A stretch of DNA of 54,215 nt from Streptacidiphilus melanogenes (GTDB taxonomy: Bacteria > Actinomycetota > Actinomycetes > Streptomycetales > Streptomycetaceae): NCBI RefSeq assembly GCF_000787835.1, contig NZ_BBPP01000028.1, forward strand, positions 59,337-113,551. Direction: 5' to 3'. The notes beneath the pieces were generated by a model. It made no database searches. It saw only the letters and a list, made by a program, of their open reading frames with translations, and was not told the origin of the DNA. The translations under genes and the position numbers were made by a program. Positions 44,608 through 53,563 of this stretch are shown piece after piece (positions within the stretch are counted from its first letter, which is position 1; each line of letters starts with the position of its first letter).

Positions 44608-45003
44608 GTGCCGCTCTCGGACCACGAGCAGCGTCTGCTTGAGCAGATGGAGCGAGCGCTGTACGCCGAAGATCCGAAGTTCGCTTCGGCTCTCGAGGGC
44701 AGTGGCCTGCGCACGCGCACACGGCGGGCCGTCTACGCGTCCGCAGCGGGCTTCGTGGTGGGTGTGGGCCTGTTGATGGGTGGCCTCTTCCTGCATCAGC
44801 AGTGGGTGAGCGTCGGTGGCTTCGTGCTGATGCTGGCGGGTGCCGTCTTCGGGATCACGGCCTGGCGCCGGATTCCGCGACTGGCCGTGGTCGATCCGCG
44901 CACGGGCGCTCCGGTCCGGCGGCGAAAGCGCGGCGGCAGCCTGGTGGACCGGATGGAGCAGCGCTGGCAGCACCGGCAGGAGCAGCAGCGCGGCGGTTTC
45001 TAG
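44608..45003 (+). CDS. DUF3040 family membrane protein
   Basis: 131 aa. Seen: MPLSDHEQRLLEQMERALYAEDPKFA, the DUF3040 signature start, two membrane helices (about residues 44-64 and 68-87), and a basic C-terminal tail (RRRKRGG ... RWQHRQEQQ). Function unknown; common in actinomycetes near dcw genes. GTG at 44608 follows GAGGAGGAC. Followed by a strong terminator. Confidence 0.9.
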   Translation: MPLSDHEQRLLEQMERALYAEDPKFASALEGSGLRTRTRRAVYASAAGFVVGVGLLMGGLFLHQQWVSVGGFVLMLAGAVFGITAWRRIPRLAVVDPRTGAPVRRRKRGGSLVDRMEQRWQHRQEQQRGGF

Positions 45004-45040
45004 AGACTTCCGAACAGACTCCGAACCGACAGAGACTTCG

Positions 45041-45076
45041 CGAGGGCGGGCCCCGGATTTCCGGGACCCGCCCTCG
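45041..45076 (+). terminator. Intrinsic terminator after DUF3040 gene
   Basis: CGAGGGCGGG and CCCGCCCTCG arms, with inner CCCGG/CCGGG around ATTT, followed by TTGCTGT. Confidence 0.82.
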
Positions 45077-45121
45077 TTGCTGTCCCCAGCGTTGGCTCTC
45101 CAGAAAACATGAGCAAGGCTC

Positions 45122-45150
45122 TTGTTTACTTACCGGTCAGTACCTACCCT
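45122..45150 (+). promoter_or_regulatory. Promoter of the SGNH hydrolase gene
   Basis: TTGTTT (45122-45127), 17 bp, TACCCT (45145-45150). Within the spacer TTACCGGTCAGTA could serve as an operator half-site. Confidence 0.55.
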
Positions 45151-45194
45151 GATGGGCGATCCGGGCACTCCCCGTCCACCCTCAGGAGCATTGT

Positions 45195-46871
45195 GTGACC
45201 AGATCAGTACGGGCCAGGGCCGCCTTCGCAGCCCTCGCCGTCTCCGCCCTCGTGGGCGCCCTCGGCACCACCGCGGTCCAGCCGGCGGCCGCGGCCACCG
45301 CGCAGACCGCGGCCGGCTCGTCAGCGGCCGGTCCGCTCGACGCCCGGCCGGCCGCGATCGTCTCCCTCGGCGACAGCGCCATCTCCGGCGAAGGCGCGGG
45401 CACCGACACGGGCGACGCCTACATGGCGGGCACCGACGGGCCCAAGAACTTCTGTCACCGGCACAGCGAGTCGGTCATCTTCGACACCGGGGTCAGCGGT
45501 GTCACCCCCATCGACCTGGCCTGTTCCGGCGCGCAGACCGGCGACCTGACGTCCGACCCGAACCTCGCCAAGGTCACCGGCGGCGGCAGCGGCGACTACG
45601 GCGAGGCCAAGCAGGACGTCCAGCTGGCGCAGACCGCGGCCAACTACGACGTCAAGATGGTCGTGGTGACCATCGGCGCCAACGACGACTTCGACTTCAC
45701 CGGGATCGTCGTCAGCTGCCTGACGGCCTACTTCCCCATCCCGCAGTCCCAGGGCTGCCGCGACACCATCGGCAGCGCGGCGGTCTCCGCCCGCGCCAAG
45801 GCGGTACTGCCGAAGATCGAGGCGGCGCTCACCGACATCCGCCAGACCATGCGGACCGCCGGCTACGCGGACTCCGACTACCAGCTGGTGCTGAACTCGT
45901 ACTTCACCCCGATCACCCCCGACATCCGCAGCAACCTCTACGCGGACAAGGTCGCCCAGGGTTGCCCCGGCTTCCCCGAGGACGCCGCCTGGGCGCACAA
46001 CTGGGTGGTCCCGACGCTCGACGACACCGAGCGGGCCGCAGCCGAGGCGGTGCCGGGCGTGCGCTTCCTCGACCAGCGCCGCGTCTCCTACGGCCACGAG
46101 GTCTGCGCGGAGATGACCAGCTCGCCGTACGAGTACATCAACGGCGACGTGATCGACGTCAGCGAGCTGACCCGCAACGGCTGCGACCAGTCGATCGGCG
46201 TGCTCGGGCTCTGCACGGACGAGGTCCGGCAGTCGTACCACCCGCGCGTCGCCGGCTACAAGGCGGAAGGCGCCTGTCTCGGGGACTTCTACGACGACCC
46301 GAACCAGCAGGAGGCCTACTGCACCCTGGACCAGCAGGACGGCACGACGATCATGCCGCTCACCCCGGGGGTGGCCTCCTTCGGCGACGTGCCCGAGGAC
46401 GGTGCCTGGTACCAGCTGACCAACAAGGCCAGCGGCCAGGTGCTCGACTTCTCCGGCGGCGGCAGCTACGGCGACAGCACCAACGGCCGTCCGGCGATCA
46501 CCTACGGCGTGAACGGCGGGCTGAACCAGTCCTTCGTCTTCGAGATCAAGTCCGGCGGCAGCTACGAGCTCGACTTCAGCGGCAACCGGAACATGTGCCT
46601 GGACGCCAACGGCGCCTCGACCGCCGCGGGCACCAAGCTGCAGCAGTGGGGCTGCAACGGCGGCGCCAACCAGCACTGGGTGTTCGAGCCGGCCGGCAAC
46701 GGCTACTACAAGATCGCCGACTCGGCGGCCACCAACATGGTGATCACCCTCGGCACCAGTGCCCTGACCGACTCCTCCGGCAACCCCGTCACCACCCTGC
46801 AGGCCGACACCGGCTCCGCCGCCCAGCAGTGGCAGCTGACCAAGCTGGGCATCGTCTACCTGCACGGATAA
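45195..46871 (+). CDS. Secreted SGNH/GDSL hydrolase with ricin-type lectin domain
   Basis: 558 aa. Signal peptide (MTRSVRARAAFAALAVSALV ... AAAA), then an SGNH hydrolase domain: block I IVSLGDSAISGEGAG with catalytic Ser, block III VTIGANDDFDF, block V QSYHPRVAGY with catalytic His. From about residue 410 a beta-trefoil ricin-B/CBM13-like domain follows (NKASGQVLDFSGG ... NMCLDANGASTAAGTKLQQWGCNGGANQHW), likely binding a polysaccharide. Probably an extracellular esterase acting on plant or cell-wall glycans. GTG at 45195 follows CAGGAG. Confidence 0.88.
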   Translation: MTRSVRARAAFAALAVSALVGALGTTAVQPAAAATAQTAAGSSAAGPLDARPAAIVSLGDSAISGEGAGTDTGDAYMAGTDGPKNFCHRHSESVIFDTGVSGVTPIDLACSGAQTGDLTSDPNLAKVTGGGSGDYGEAKQDVQLAQTAANYDVKMVVVTIGANDDFDFTGIVVSCLTAYFPIPQSQGCRDTIGSAAVSARAKAVLPKIEAALTDIRQTMRTAGYADSDYQLVLNSYFTPITPDIRSNLYADKVAQGCPGFPEDAAWAHNWVVPTLDDTERAAAEAVPGVRFLDQRRVSYGHEVCAEMTSSPYEYINGDVIDVSELTRNGCDQSIGVLGLCTDEVRQSYHPRVAGYKAEGACLGDFYDDPNQQEAYCTLDQQDGTTIMPLTPGVASFGDVPEDGAWYQLTNKASGQVLDFSGGGSYGDSTNGRPAITYGVNGGLNQSFVFEIKSGGSYELDFSGNRNMCLDANGASTAAGTKLQQWGCNGGANQHWVFEPAGNGYYKIADSAATNMVITLGTSALTDSSGNPVTTLQADTGSAAQQWQLTKLGIVYLHG

Positions 46872-46898
46872 AGGCAGATCCGCACGGATGAACGGTCG

Positions 46899-49268
46899 TC
46901 ACGACCGGGGCCGCAGCCTGCGCCGCAGCGCTGCGGCCCTGTCGCGGGTCCAGCCCGTCACGGCCGCCCTGACGCGGCGCGGCAGGGCCCGCAGCAGGCT
47001 GGACGAGGACGGCGGCAGCACCACCGCGCGCACCCGGGTGCGGCGGTCCGAGGCGGCGGACAGGCCCTCACGGACCTCCCGCACGTCCTGCCGCAGCGAC
47101 AGCGGCGTGGAGACCACCGGCGCGTACAGGACCTGCTCGGTGGCCAGCGCCAGACGGCCGGCCGCCGCGCTCGGGCCGGGGCCCAGCCCGCCGAGCTCGC
47201 TGATCCGGGCCGCGGTGCGGCGCGGCGTCTCCGCCTCGTTCGGCGGGATGCCGTGGTCCCAGGCGGTGTCCACCATCTCCCGCCACGCCGCCAGCACCTG
47301 CTGGTCGGTCAGCCCCGACGGTCCGCGGCGCAACCGGGTCCGTCGGGTGCGGCCGCGCCAGAGCATCGGCGCCAGCAGCGCCGCGACCAGCAGTCCGGCC
47401 AGCGACCACACCGCCAGCAGCAGTGGCGCGGTCGGCGACAGCTCCGACGGCGGCGGGGTGGCGCCGAGCGCGGCCTCCGGACCGCAGTCGCCCATGTGCC
47501 GGGCGACCAGGGTGCAGCCGTGCTGGTTCTTGGCGCCGCCGGTCGGCTGTGCGCCCGAGGTGGCACCCGCCGTCGGGGCCGGGGCGTTGCTGGGAGCGGT
47601 GACCTGCGTGCTGTAACCGGGGGTGACGATGCCCTGCCGCGGCGTCGGCTCGAAGCGCAGCCAGCCAACGCCGGAGAAGTACAGCTCCGGCCAGGCGTGC
47701 GCGTCGTGCGTGGTCACCAGCCAGGAGCCGTCGGTGCCCTGGGTGCCCGGGGTGAAGCCGACCACGACCCGGGCCGGGATGCCGAGCGAGCGGGCCATGG
47801 CCGCCATCGCCGACGCGAAGTGGACACAGAATCCCTGCTTGCGGGCGAGGAACTGGGCCAGCGCGTTCGGGCTGTCGCTCACCGGGACGTCGGTGTTGTA
47901 GCTGAACCCGCCCCTGATGGAGAACCAGTCCTGGAGCAGTACGGCCCGGTCGAAGTCGTTGGTGGCGGAGGCCGTCACCGACCTGGCGGTCGAGGCCACC
48001 ACGGCCGGAAGGTTCTTGGGGAGCGCCGTGTAGACGCGGCGTATGTCGCCCGGTGCGGGCGGGGCCTGGCGCAGCACGTCCGGCGACGGGGTCAGCGCGA
48101 GGCTGTTCACCTGGTACGCGAGGCCGGAGGCGGTCTGGCCGTTGGCGCCGATCACGGTCCGGCCCTCGGGCTCCCAGCGCCAGTCGCCCGGCACGGACAG
48201 GCCGACGGCCGGATAGGGCATCGGCAGCCACTGCTGCTCGTAGCCGTTCTGGGTGACGATCCGGGTGGTCACACCGGTCGACGACACGCCGGACTTCAGT
48301 TCGCCGGGGGCGCCGAGAGTCTTCGGCAGCGAGACGGCCCGGTGCGTGCTGGTGGTCCAGGAGACGCCGTTGAACTGGTCCAGGTCGGTGATGCGCAGGT
48401 ACTGGTCGCCCGGGTCGGGGGAGTTGGTGCTGTAGCTGAGCACCGGCACCGGGGTGGTCTGCTGCAGGCTCTGGGCCAGCGAGGCCAGCGGGTTGACGGC
48501 GGTGATGACGCCGCCGCCGTCGCCGGGGCCGACGCCGTGGCCGAGCCCGGTGACGACGCCGGAACCGACGGAAGGCAGGAACACCGGCAGCAGCAGCCCG
48601 CCGATCGCGGCCAGCGTGGCGATCCGCACCGCGGAGGAGGTCAGCGGGTTGGTGCCGTCGTAGGAGCCCGGATTGCCGTGGAAGACCCGACCCCAGCGGG
48701 CGAGGCGGTCGCGGCCCTCGGCGGTGAGCAGGGCCAGGTAGCCGAAGGCGGAGAGCAGGAAGAAGAGCCAGACCGGCCCGCTCGGGTGGATGCCGGTGCC
48801 CACCGCGTACAGGGCGAGCAGGGGCAGTCCGGCGAGCGCGACGCGCTGGTAGGTCACCGCGACGACGTCGACCAGCAGGCCGATGCCGAGCACGGTCAGC
48901 GTGAGCAGCAGCCGCAGGCCGACCGTCGCCGGCGCGGGTGAGGAGAAGTGGGACATGTCGTCCATGCCCGAGCTCAGTTCCGAGCCCAACTGCCGCACGG
49001 CCTGCGGTCCTGGGATGAACCGCGCCCACGCCTGGTCGCCCGCGAAGGAGAAGGTGACCAGCAGGAACGCGACGAACAGCTGCACCAGCACCGTCAGCGG
49101 GCGCGGCAGCGCGAGCCGCCCTGCGCCCGCCCCGGCGGCGGCGACCAGCGCCAGCAGGAACGCGGCCCCCACGATCCAGCTGCTCGGCTGGACCAGCGGC
49201 CACAGGCACAGCGCGGTGAGCACGGTCGCGGTCACGGCGGAGACCGCGATCCTGGTGCGCCCGTTCAT
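46899..49268 (-). CDS. Transglutaminase-like membrane protein (TgpA type, DUF3488)
   Basis: 789 aa. An N-terminal set of about six membrane helices, an extracellular transglutaminase-core domain with Cys at about 481 (KQGFCVHFASAMAAMARSLGIPARVV), His (TTHDAHAWPELYF) and acidic residue (WLRFEPTPR), then a Thr/Pro/Ala linker, one more membrane helix and a DUF4129-like cytosolic tail (RTAARISELGG). Likely a cell-envelope protease or transglutaminase. ATG at 49268 starts 1 nt after the DUF58 stop; last gene of moxR-DUF58-tgpA. Confidence 0.92.
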   Translation of the reverse strand: MNGRTRIAVSAVTATVLTALCLWPLVQPSSWIVGAAFLLALVAAAGAGAGRLALPRPLTVLVQLFVAFLLVTFSFAGDQAWARFIPGPQAVRQLGSELSSGMDDMSHFSSPAPATVGLRLLLTLTVLGIGLLVDVVAVTYQRVALAGLPLLALYAVGTGIHPSGPVWLFFLLSAFGYLALLTAEGRDRLARWGRVFHGNPGSYDGTNPLTSSAVRIATLAAIGGLLLPVFLPSVGSGVVTGLGHGVGPGDGGGVITAVNPLASLAQSLQQTTPVPVLSYSTNSPDPGDQYLRITDLDQFNGVSWTTSTHRAVSLPKTLGAPGELKSGVSSTGVTTRIVTQNGYEQQWLPMPYPAVGLSVPGDWRWEPEGRTVIGANGQTASGLAYQVNSLALTPSPDVLRQAPPAPGDIRRVYTALPKNLPAVVASTARSVTASATNDFDRAVLLQDWFSIRGGFSYNTDVPVSDSPNALAQFLARKQGFCVHFASAMAAMARSLGIPARVVVGFTPGTQGTDGSWLVTTHDAHAWPELYFSGVGWLRFEPTPRQGIVTPGYSTQVTAPSNAPAPTAGATSGAQPTGGAKNQHGCTLVARHMGDCGPEAALGATPPPSELSPTAPLLLAVWSLAGLLVAALLAPMLWRGRTRRTRLRRGPSGLTDQQVLAAWREMVDTAWDHGIPPNEAETPRRTAARISELGGLGPGPSAAAGRLALATEQVLYAPVVSTPLSLRQDVREVREGLSAASDRRTRVRAVVLPPSSSSLLRALPRRVRAAVTGWTRDRAAALRRRLRPRS

Positions 49269-49269
49269 G

Positions 49270-50802
49270 TCACGAACCCCCGTCCGTCGTGGCTGTCGGC
49301 GCCGGCGCCGCCGTGGCGGCGGGCGCCTCGGGAGCGGCGGTGGGCGCCGTCGTCGGCCGCCCCGACGCCGCGCCGCTGTGGGCCAGCAGCCGCCACAGCT
49401 CCGGCAGTGCGTCGCCGCTGCGGGCCGGCAGGACGCGCCATCCGGCCTGCCGCAGCAGGCGCTCGTGCCGCTCGCGGCCGGTGGCCTCGTCGGCGGCCGG
49501 GTGGCCGTCGGCGCCGTTGGCGACGCCGTTCCCCGCGCCGTTCCCCTCGCTGTCGCCGTCGGGCGCACGGCCGTTGGCCGCGGCGCCGTTCGTGGCACCG
49601 CCGTTGCCGCGCACCAGGGTCCAGCTGTCGGTGTCGAGCAGCAGCGCGACCGCGGAGCCGGTGCGGCGGCGCAGCCGGGAGAGCTCCGCCAACTGCTCGT
49701 CGTCGAGCGCGCCCAGGATCGCGACCAGCAGGCCCTCACCGCCGAGACGCAGCACGTCCTCGGCCCGGGACAGGCCGGTGCCCGCGGAGAGGTCGACCAT
49801 TGCGAGCCGGTCCAGCATCAGCCCGGCCGCCTCGGTCGCCCCGCCGCCGGCGTAGCCCGCCCCGGCGGAGGCCGGGGAGCCGGAGGCGGTGCTCTGCTCC
49901 CCGGTGTCGGTCAGCAGCCGCACCTCGTAGCCGCGGTCGAGCAGGTGCAGCGCCACGGACGCCGCGGCGCTGACCGCCCACTCGAAGGAGGAGGCCGGGC
50001 CCGAGCCGCGGTGACCGCGGTCGCGGGTGTCCAGCAGCACCGTGGCGTGGTGGCGCAGCGGCTGCTCCTCGCGGCGCACCATCAGCTCGCCGTACTTGGC
50101 GGTGGAGCGCCAGTGCACCCGGCGCAGGTCGTCCCCGTGCCGGTACTCGCGCGGCACCACGTCGTCCTCGCCGGCCAGCGCGACGGCGCGGGCGTGGCTG
50201 TCGCCGAAGCCGGACCACTCGCCGAGCACCTTGACCGTCGGCAGCGACTGCACCTGCGGCACGACGGTGAGCAGGTCGGAGGCGGTGAACGAACGGGTCA
50301 GCTCGCACAGGCCGAACGGGTCGCCGAGCCGCAGCTGCAGCGGGCCCAGCGGGTAGCGTCCGCGCAGGTCGGAGCGGACCCGGTAGGAGACCTCGCGGAA
50401 GCCGCGCGGCTCGATCCGGTCCAGTACGAAGCGCGGCCGGGGGCCGAGCACATACGGCACCCGGTCCTCCAGCATCAGCAGGCCGGTGCGGACCCGGGAG
50501 ACGTTGTCGACACGCAGGCTGACCCGCGCCTCCTGTCCGGCCGGGGTGCGCCCGGGCGAGAGCGAGCGTCCGCTGGCGACCCGGTAGCGGGTGCGCACCA
50601 GCATGGCCACGCTGCCCACCGGCAGCGCCGCCAGCAGCAGCCCCACCTGGAGCAGGGCGAACTGCCCGAGCAGGTAGGCGCAGAGCACCGCGGTCAGTCC
50701 GGCCGCCAGGAAGCAGCGGCCGCGGGTGGTCAGTCCGTGCAGGGCCAGCCGTACGGTGCCCGGTTCCCGGCTCTCGTACGGCTGTGCGGGCCTCGACGGC
50801 AC
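49270..50802 (-). CDS. DUF58 domain-containing protein
   Basis: 510 aa. Two N-terminal membrane helices (FLAAGLTAVLCAYLLGQFALLQVGLLLAALPVG), then a vWA-like DUF58 domain with the signature DVVPREYRHGDDLRRVHWRSTAKYGELMVR. The C-terminal 100 residues are low-complexity (Asn/Gly/Ala/Thr). DUF58 proteins work with MoxR ATPases as adaptor/effector. It starts 3 bp after the MoxR stop and runs into the transglutaminase gene. Confidence 0.92.
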   Translation of the reverse strand: MPSRPAQPYESREPGTVRLALHGLTTRGRCFLAAGLTAVLCAYLLGQFALLQVGLLLAALPVGSVAMLVRTRYRVASGRSLSPGRTPAGQEARVSLRVDNVSRVRTGLLMLEDRVPYVLGPRPRFVLDRIEPRGFREVSYRVRSDLRGRYPLGPLQLRLGDPFGLCELTRSFTASDLLTVVPQVQSLPTVKVLGEWSGFGDSHARAVALAGEDDVVPREYRHGDDLRRVHWRSTAKYGELMVRREEQPLRHHATVLLDTRDRGHRGSGPASSFEWAVSAAASVALHLLDRGYEVRLLTDTGEQSTASGSPASAGAGYAGGGATEAAGLMLDRLAMVDLSAGTGLSRAEDVLRLGGEGLLVAILGALDDEQLAELSRLRRRTGSAVALLLDTDSWTLVRGNGGATNGAAANGRAPDGDSEGNGAGNGVANGADGHPAADEATGRERHERLLRQAGWRVLPARSGDALPELWRLLAHSGAASGRPTTAPTAAPEAPAATAAPAPTATTDGGS

Positions 50803-50805
50803 GGT

Positions 50806-51858
50806 TCAGCGCCCCCTCGCGGCGAGCTGGGGGATCGGCACGCTTCGGACGATGTCGCGCACGACGTCCTCGGCCGTGCGGCGGCCGAGCTGGGTCTCGG
50901 CGGTCGGCAGCACGCGGTGCGCGAGCACCGGCACGGCGAGCCGCTGCAGGTCGTCGGGGATGACGTACTCGCGCCCGTCCAGCGCGGCCGCCGCGCGGGC
51001 GGCGCGCAGCAGATGCAGCGTCGCCCGGGGCGAGGCCCCGAGCCGCAGCTCGGAGCTGTTGCGGGTGGCGGAGACCAGGGCGACGGCGTAGCGGCGCAGG
51101 TCGTCGACGACGTGGACCTTGCGGACCACCTCGATCAGCTTCAGCACGTCGTCGGTGTGCGCGACCGGCTGCAGCTGCGCGAGGGGGTCGGCGCCGCCGT
51201 GCACGTCCAGCATCTGCAGCTCGGCGTCGGGGCTCGGGTAGCCGATGGAGATCCGCGCCATGAAGCGGTCGCGCTGCGCCTCGGGGAGGGGGTAGGTCCC
51301 CTCCATCTCGATCGGATTCTGCGTCGCCACGACCATGAACGGCGCGGGGAGCTGGTAGCTGACGCCGTCGACGGTGACCTGGCGTTCCTCCATCGACTCC
51401 AGCAGTGCGGACTGGGTCTTCGGCGAGGCGCGGTTGATCTCGTCGCCCACCACGATCTGCGCGAAGATCGCGCCCGGCTTGAACTCGAACTCGCGGCGGT
51501 TCTGGTCGAAGACGCCGGAGCCGGTGATGTCGGAGGGCAGCAGGTCCGGGGTGAACTGGATGCGCCGAACGGTGCAGTCGATGGACCGGGCCAGCGCCTT
51601 GGCCAGCATGGTCTTGCCGACGCCCGGCACGTCCTCGATCAGCAGGTGACCCTCGGCGAGCAGCACCGTCAGGGCCAGCCGGACCGCCTCGGGCTTGCCT
51701 TCGAGCACGCTCTCCACGGAGGCGCGGACGCGCCCCACGACCGCGTCGAGCTCGGCGAGGCCCGCGCCCGGAGCGACGGACCGCGACGGGTTCTGTCCGT
51801 CCGGCGCGTTCCGGTCGACTCTGCTGAGATCGTCGAAGCGGTTGTCGTAGGTCGTCAC
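50806..51858 (-). CDS. MoxR family AAA ATPase
   Basis: 350 aa. Seen: Walker A EDVPGVGKTMLAKALA, Walker B VVGDEINRASPKTQSALLESMEE, sensor 1 FMVVATQNPIEMEGTYPLPEAQRDRF, arginine-finger region and C-terminal lid (ASPRATLHLLRAARAAAALDGREYVIPDD). Chaperone-like ATPase that probably activates the DUF58 and transglutaminase partners at the membrane. GTG at 51858 follows GAGGAG; the longer open frame upstream lacks family similarity. First gene of the operon. Confidence 0.94.
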   Translation of the reverse strand: MTTYDNRFDDLSRVDRNAPDGQNPSRSVAPGAGLAELDAVVGRVRASVESVLEGKPEAVRLALTVLLAEGHLLIEDVPGVGKTMLAKALARSIDCTVRRIQFTPDLLPSDITGSGVFDQNRREFEFKPGAIFAQIVVGDEINRASPKTQSALLESMEERQVTVDGVSYQLPAPFMVVATQNPIEMEGTYPLPEAQRDRFMARISIGYPSPDAELQMLDVHGGADPLAQLQPVAHTDDVLKLIEVVRKVHVVDDLRRYAVALVSATRNSSELRLGASPRATLHLLRAARAAAALDGREYVIPDDLQRLAVPVLAHRVLPTAETQLGRRTAEDVVRDIVRSVPIPQLAARGR

Positions 51859-52224
51859 CCGGCAGCTCCTCGGCCCGTCTGTCCACCCGGCGGCCTGCGG
51901 CCGCGGGATCCCCGTTGGTCGGGCCTGCCAAGTCCCGTCGGCGGGCCCGCTCGAAAGGCATTGTTCCCTGTGCACCGCGTTTGCGTCACTCGACTGGCTG
52001 ACTAGGGCCGATTTGCCGTAAAGATCATGAGAATCGCGGGCAGGGCGGCTCGTTTCGCCGCCGCGCGAGCGAAGAGCGAGCCCGACGGCTAGGAGGGGGA
52101 CAAGAGGAGGGGGACGAGAAGAGGGGCGCGCCCGGAGGCCGCCCGCGCCCCCGGCCGTCGTGCCGTCGGCGCTGACCAGCAGTTTCCCCGGTCGCCCTGA
52201 CGTGGTGCAGGCCGTGGCGTTCGA

Positions 52225-52252
52225 TTGACCGGGGGGTGCCGTGGAGTAGAGT
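52225..52252 (+). promoter_or_regulatory. dcw promoter
   Basis: TTGACC (52225-52230), 16 bp, TAGAGT (52247-52252): a near-consensus vegetative (HrdB-type) promoter. Transcription should begin near 52259, giving a leader of about 240 nt before rsmH. Confidence 0.78.
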
Positions 52253-52276
52253 GACGCGACGTCGAGGGAGTGTCAG

Positions 52277-52408
52277 ATGCGACGCTCCGTTCCCGTCCCA
52301 TCGCTCCACCGACGCAAGCACCACAGATCCAACAGCGCAGACAGCGCGATCGAGGGCCCGTACCTTCCGGCCTCCACCCGCTCGGCCCCGCGCGAGGCCG
52401 CCCGCTGA
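52277..52408 (+). CDS. Putative 43-aa leader ORF upstream of rsmH
   Basis: ATG at 52277 follows a strong GAGGGAG site by 7 nt and lies about 18 nt after the predicted transcription start. The product is short and basic ([19 protein letters not shown] ... REAAR) with an early Arg/His-rich part; it contains AGA, CGA, GTT and CTT codons, rare in such genomes. It ends 89 nt before rsmH. It could be a real small protein or a leader that tunes translation. Not recognised as a known family. Confidence 0.45.
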   Translation: MRRSVPVPSLHRRKHHRSNSADSAIEGPYLPASTRSAPREAAR

Positions 52409-52497
52409 CGCCCCTTCCCCGGCGCCAGAGGGCCGAGGCCCACCGGGCGAGCGGGCGGGGACCAGTCGGTGCGGGCCACAGGTTAGAGAGGCCCCCG

Positions 52498-53469
52498 ATG
52501 AGCTCCGCCGCGGACAACGCGAAGCACGTCCCGGTGATGCTCCGGCGCACCCTGGAGGTGCTCGCCCCGGCGCTGGCCGAGCCAGGCTCCGTCGTCGTCG
52601 ACACCACGCTCGGCCTCGGCGGCCACAGCGAGGCGCTGCTGCGCGCGTTCCCCGAGGCCCGGCTCGTCGCGATCGACCGCGACCCGGCCGCGCTGCGGCT
52701 GGCCGGTGAGCGGCTCGCGCCCTTCGGCGACCGCGCGACGCTGGTCCACGCGGTCTACGACGAACTCCCCGAGGTGCTGGAGCGCCTCGGCATCCCCGCG
52801 GTGCAGGGCATCCTCTTCGACCTCGGCGTCTCCAGCATGCAGCTGGACGAGGCCGACCGGGGCTTCGCCTACGCGCAGGACGCGCCGCTGGACATGCGGA
52901 TGGACCAGAGCGTGGGCATCAGCGCGGCGGAGGTGCTGAACACCTACTCGCACGGCGAGCTCGCCCGCATCCTCAAGGTCTACGGCGAGGAGCGGTTCGC
53001 CGGGAAGATCGCCTCGGTCATCCTGCGGGAGCGGGAGAAGGAACCGTTCACCACCAGCGCGCGTCTTGTGGACTTGGTGCGCAACGCGATCCCCGCGGCG
53101 ACGCGCAGGACCGGCGGCAACCCCGCCAAGCGCACCTTCCAGGCCCTGCGGATCGAGGTCAACGGGGAGCTGTCGGTGCTGGAACGGGCCATCCCTGCGG
53201 CGCTCTCCGCTCTGGCGGTCGGCGGCCGGATCGTCGTGCTCTCCTACCACTCGCTCGAGGACAAGCTCGTCAAGGGCTACCTCGCGGAGGGCGCGGCCTC
53301 GACCGCGCCGCCGGGCCTGCCGATCGTGCCGGAGGAGCACCAGCCGCGGTTCAAGCTGCTGACCCGCGGCGCGGAGCTGCCCACGGAGGAGGAGGTCGCG
53401 GAGAACCGCCGTGCGAAGCCGGTCCGGATGCGGGCCGCGGAGCGGATCCGCGAGCAGGCCGGTCGCTGA
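52498..53469 (+). CDS. rsmH: 16S rRNA (cytosine(1402)-N4)-methyltransferase
   Basis: 323 aa. Seen: [17 protein letters not shown] motif [61 protein letters not shown] and [13 protein letters not shown], all RsmH (MraW) signatures. ATG at 52498 follows GAGAGG; the frame is open earlier but crosses the leader. First gene of the dcw cluster here. Confidence 0.97.
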   Translation: MSSAADNAKHVPVMLRRTLEVLAPALAEPGSVVVDTTLGLGGHSEALLRAFPEARLVAIDRDPAALRLAGERLAPFGDRATLVHAVYDELPEVLERLGIPAVQGILFDLGVSSMQLDEADRGFAYAQDAPLDMRMDQSVGISAAEVLNTYSHGELARILKVYGEERFAGKIASVILREREKEPFTTSARLVDLVRNAIPAATRRTGGNPAKRTFQALRIEVNGELSVLERAIPAALSALAVGGRIVVLSYHSLEDKLVKGYLAEGAASTAPPGLPIVPEEHQPRFKLLTRGAELPTEEEVAENRRAKPVRMRAAERIREQAGR

Positions 53470-53471
53470 GG

Positions 53472-53539
53472 TCCGAAAGCTGCGGGATCCGAAGCTGCGG
53501 GAACCGAAGCTGCGGGATCTGAAGCTGTGGGATCTGAAG
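53472..53539 (+). repeat. 15-bp degenerate tandem repeat between rsmH and ftsL
   Basis: About four and a half copies of TCCGAAGCTGCGGGA. If read in the ftsL frame it would encode KLRDP-type pentapeptides, but the supported ftsL start is downstream at 53564. Confidence 0.85.
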
Positions 53540-53563
53540 ACAGAGCATCGAGGGGAGCGCGAG

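Larger units (their letters stand above)
51859..52497. other. 639-bp gap between moxR and rsmH
   Basis: The left part is the upstream region of moxR. The middle (52020-52230) is purine/GC-rich with a GGCGGC/GCCGCC hairpin near 52050 and no convincing gene. The right part holds the dcw promoter and a 240-nt leader with a 43-codon open frame. No mraZ is present directly upstream of rsmH, where it occurs in many bacteria. Confidence 0.75.

Noticed and set aside
45122..45150. A LexA or iron box before the SGNH hydrolase gene
   Set aside because: TTACCGGTCAGTA matches neither consensus; only a promoter call is kept.
48883..52005. A 1040-codon plus-strand frame across the transglutaminase, DUF58 and MoxR genes
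   Set aside because: Antisense to three genes with intact catalytic motifs; a composition artefact.
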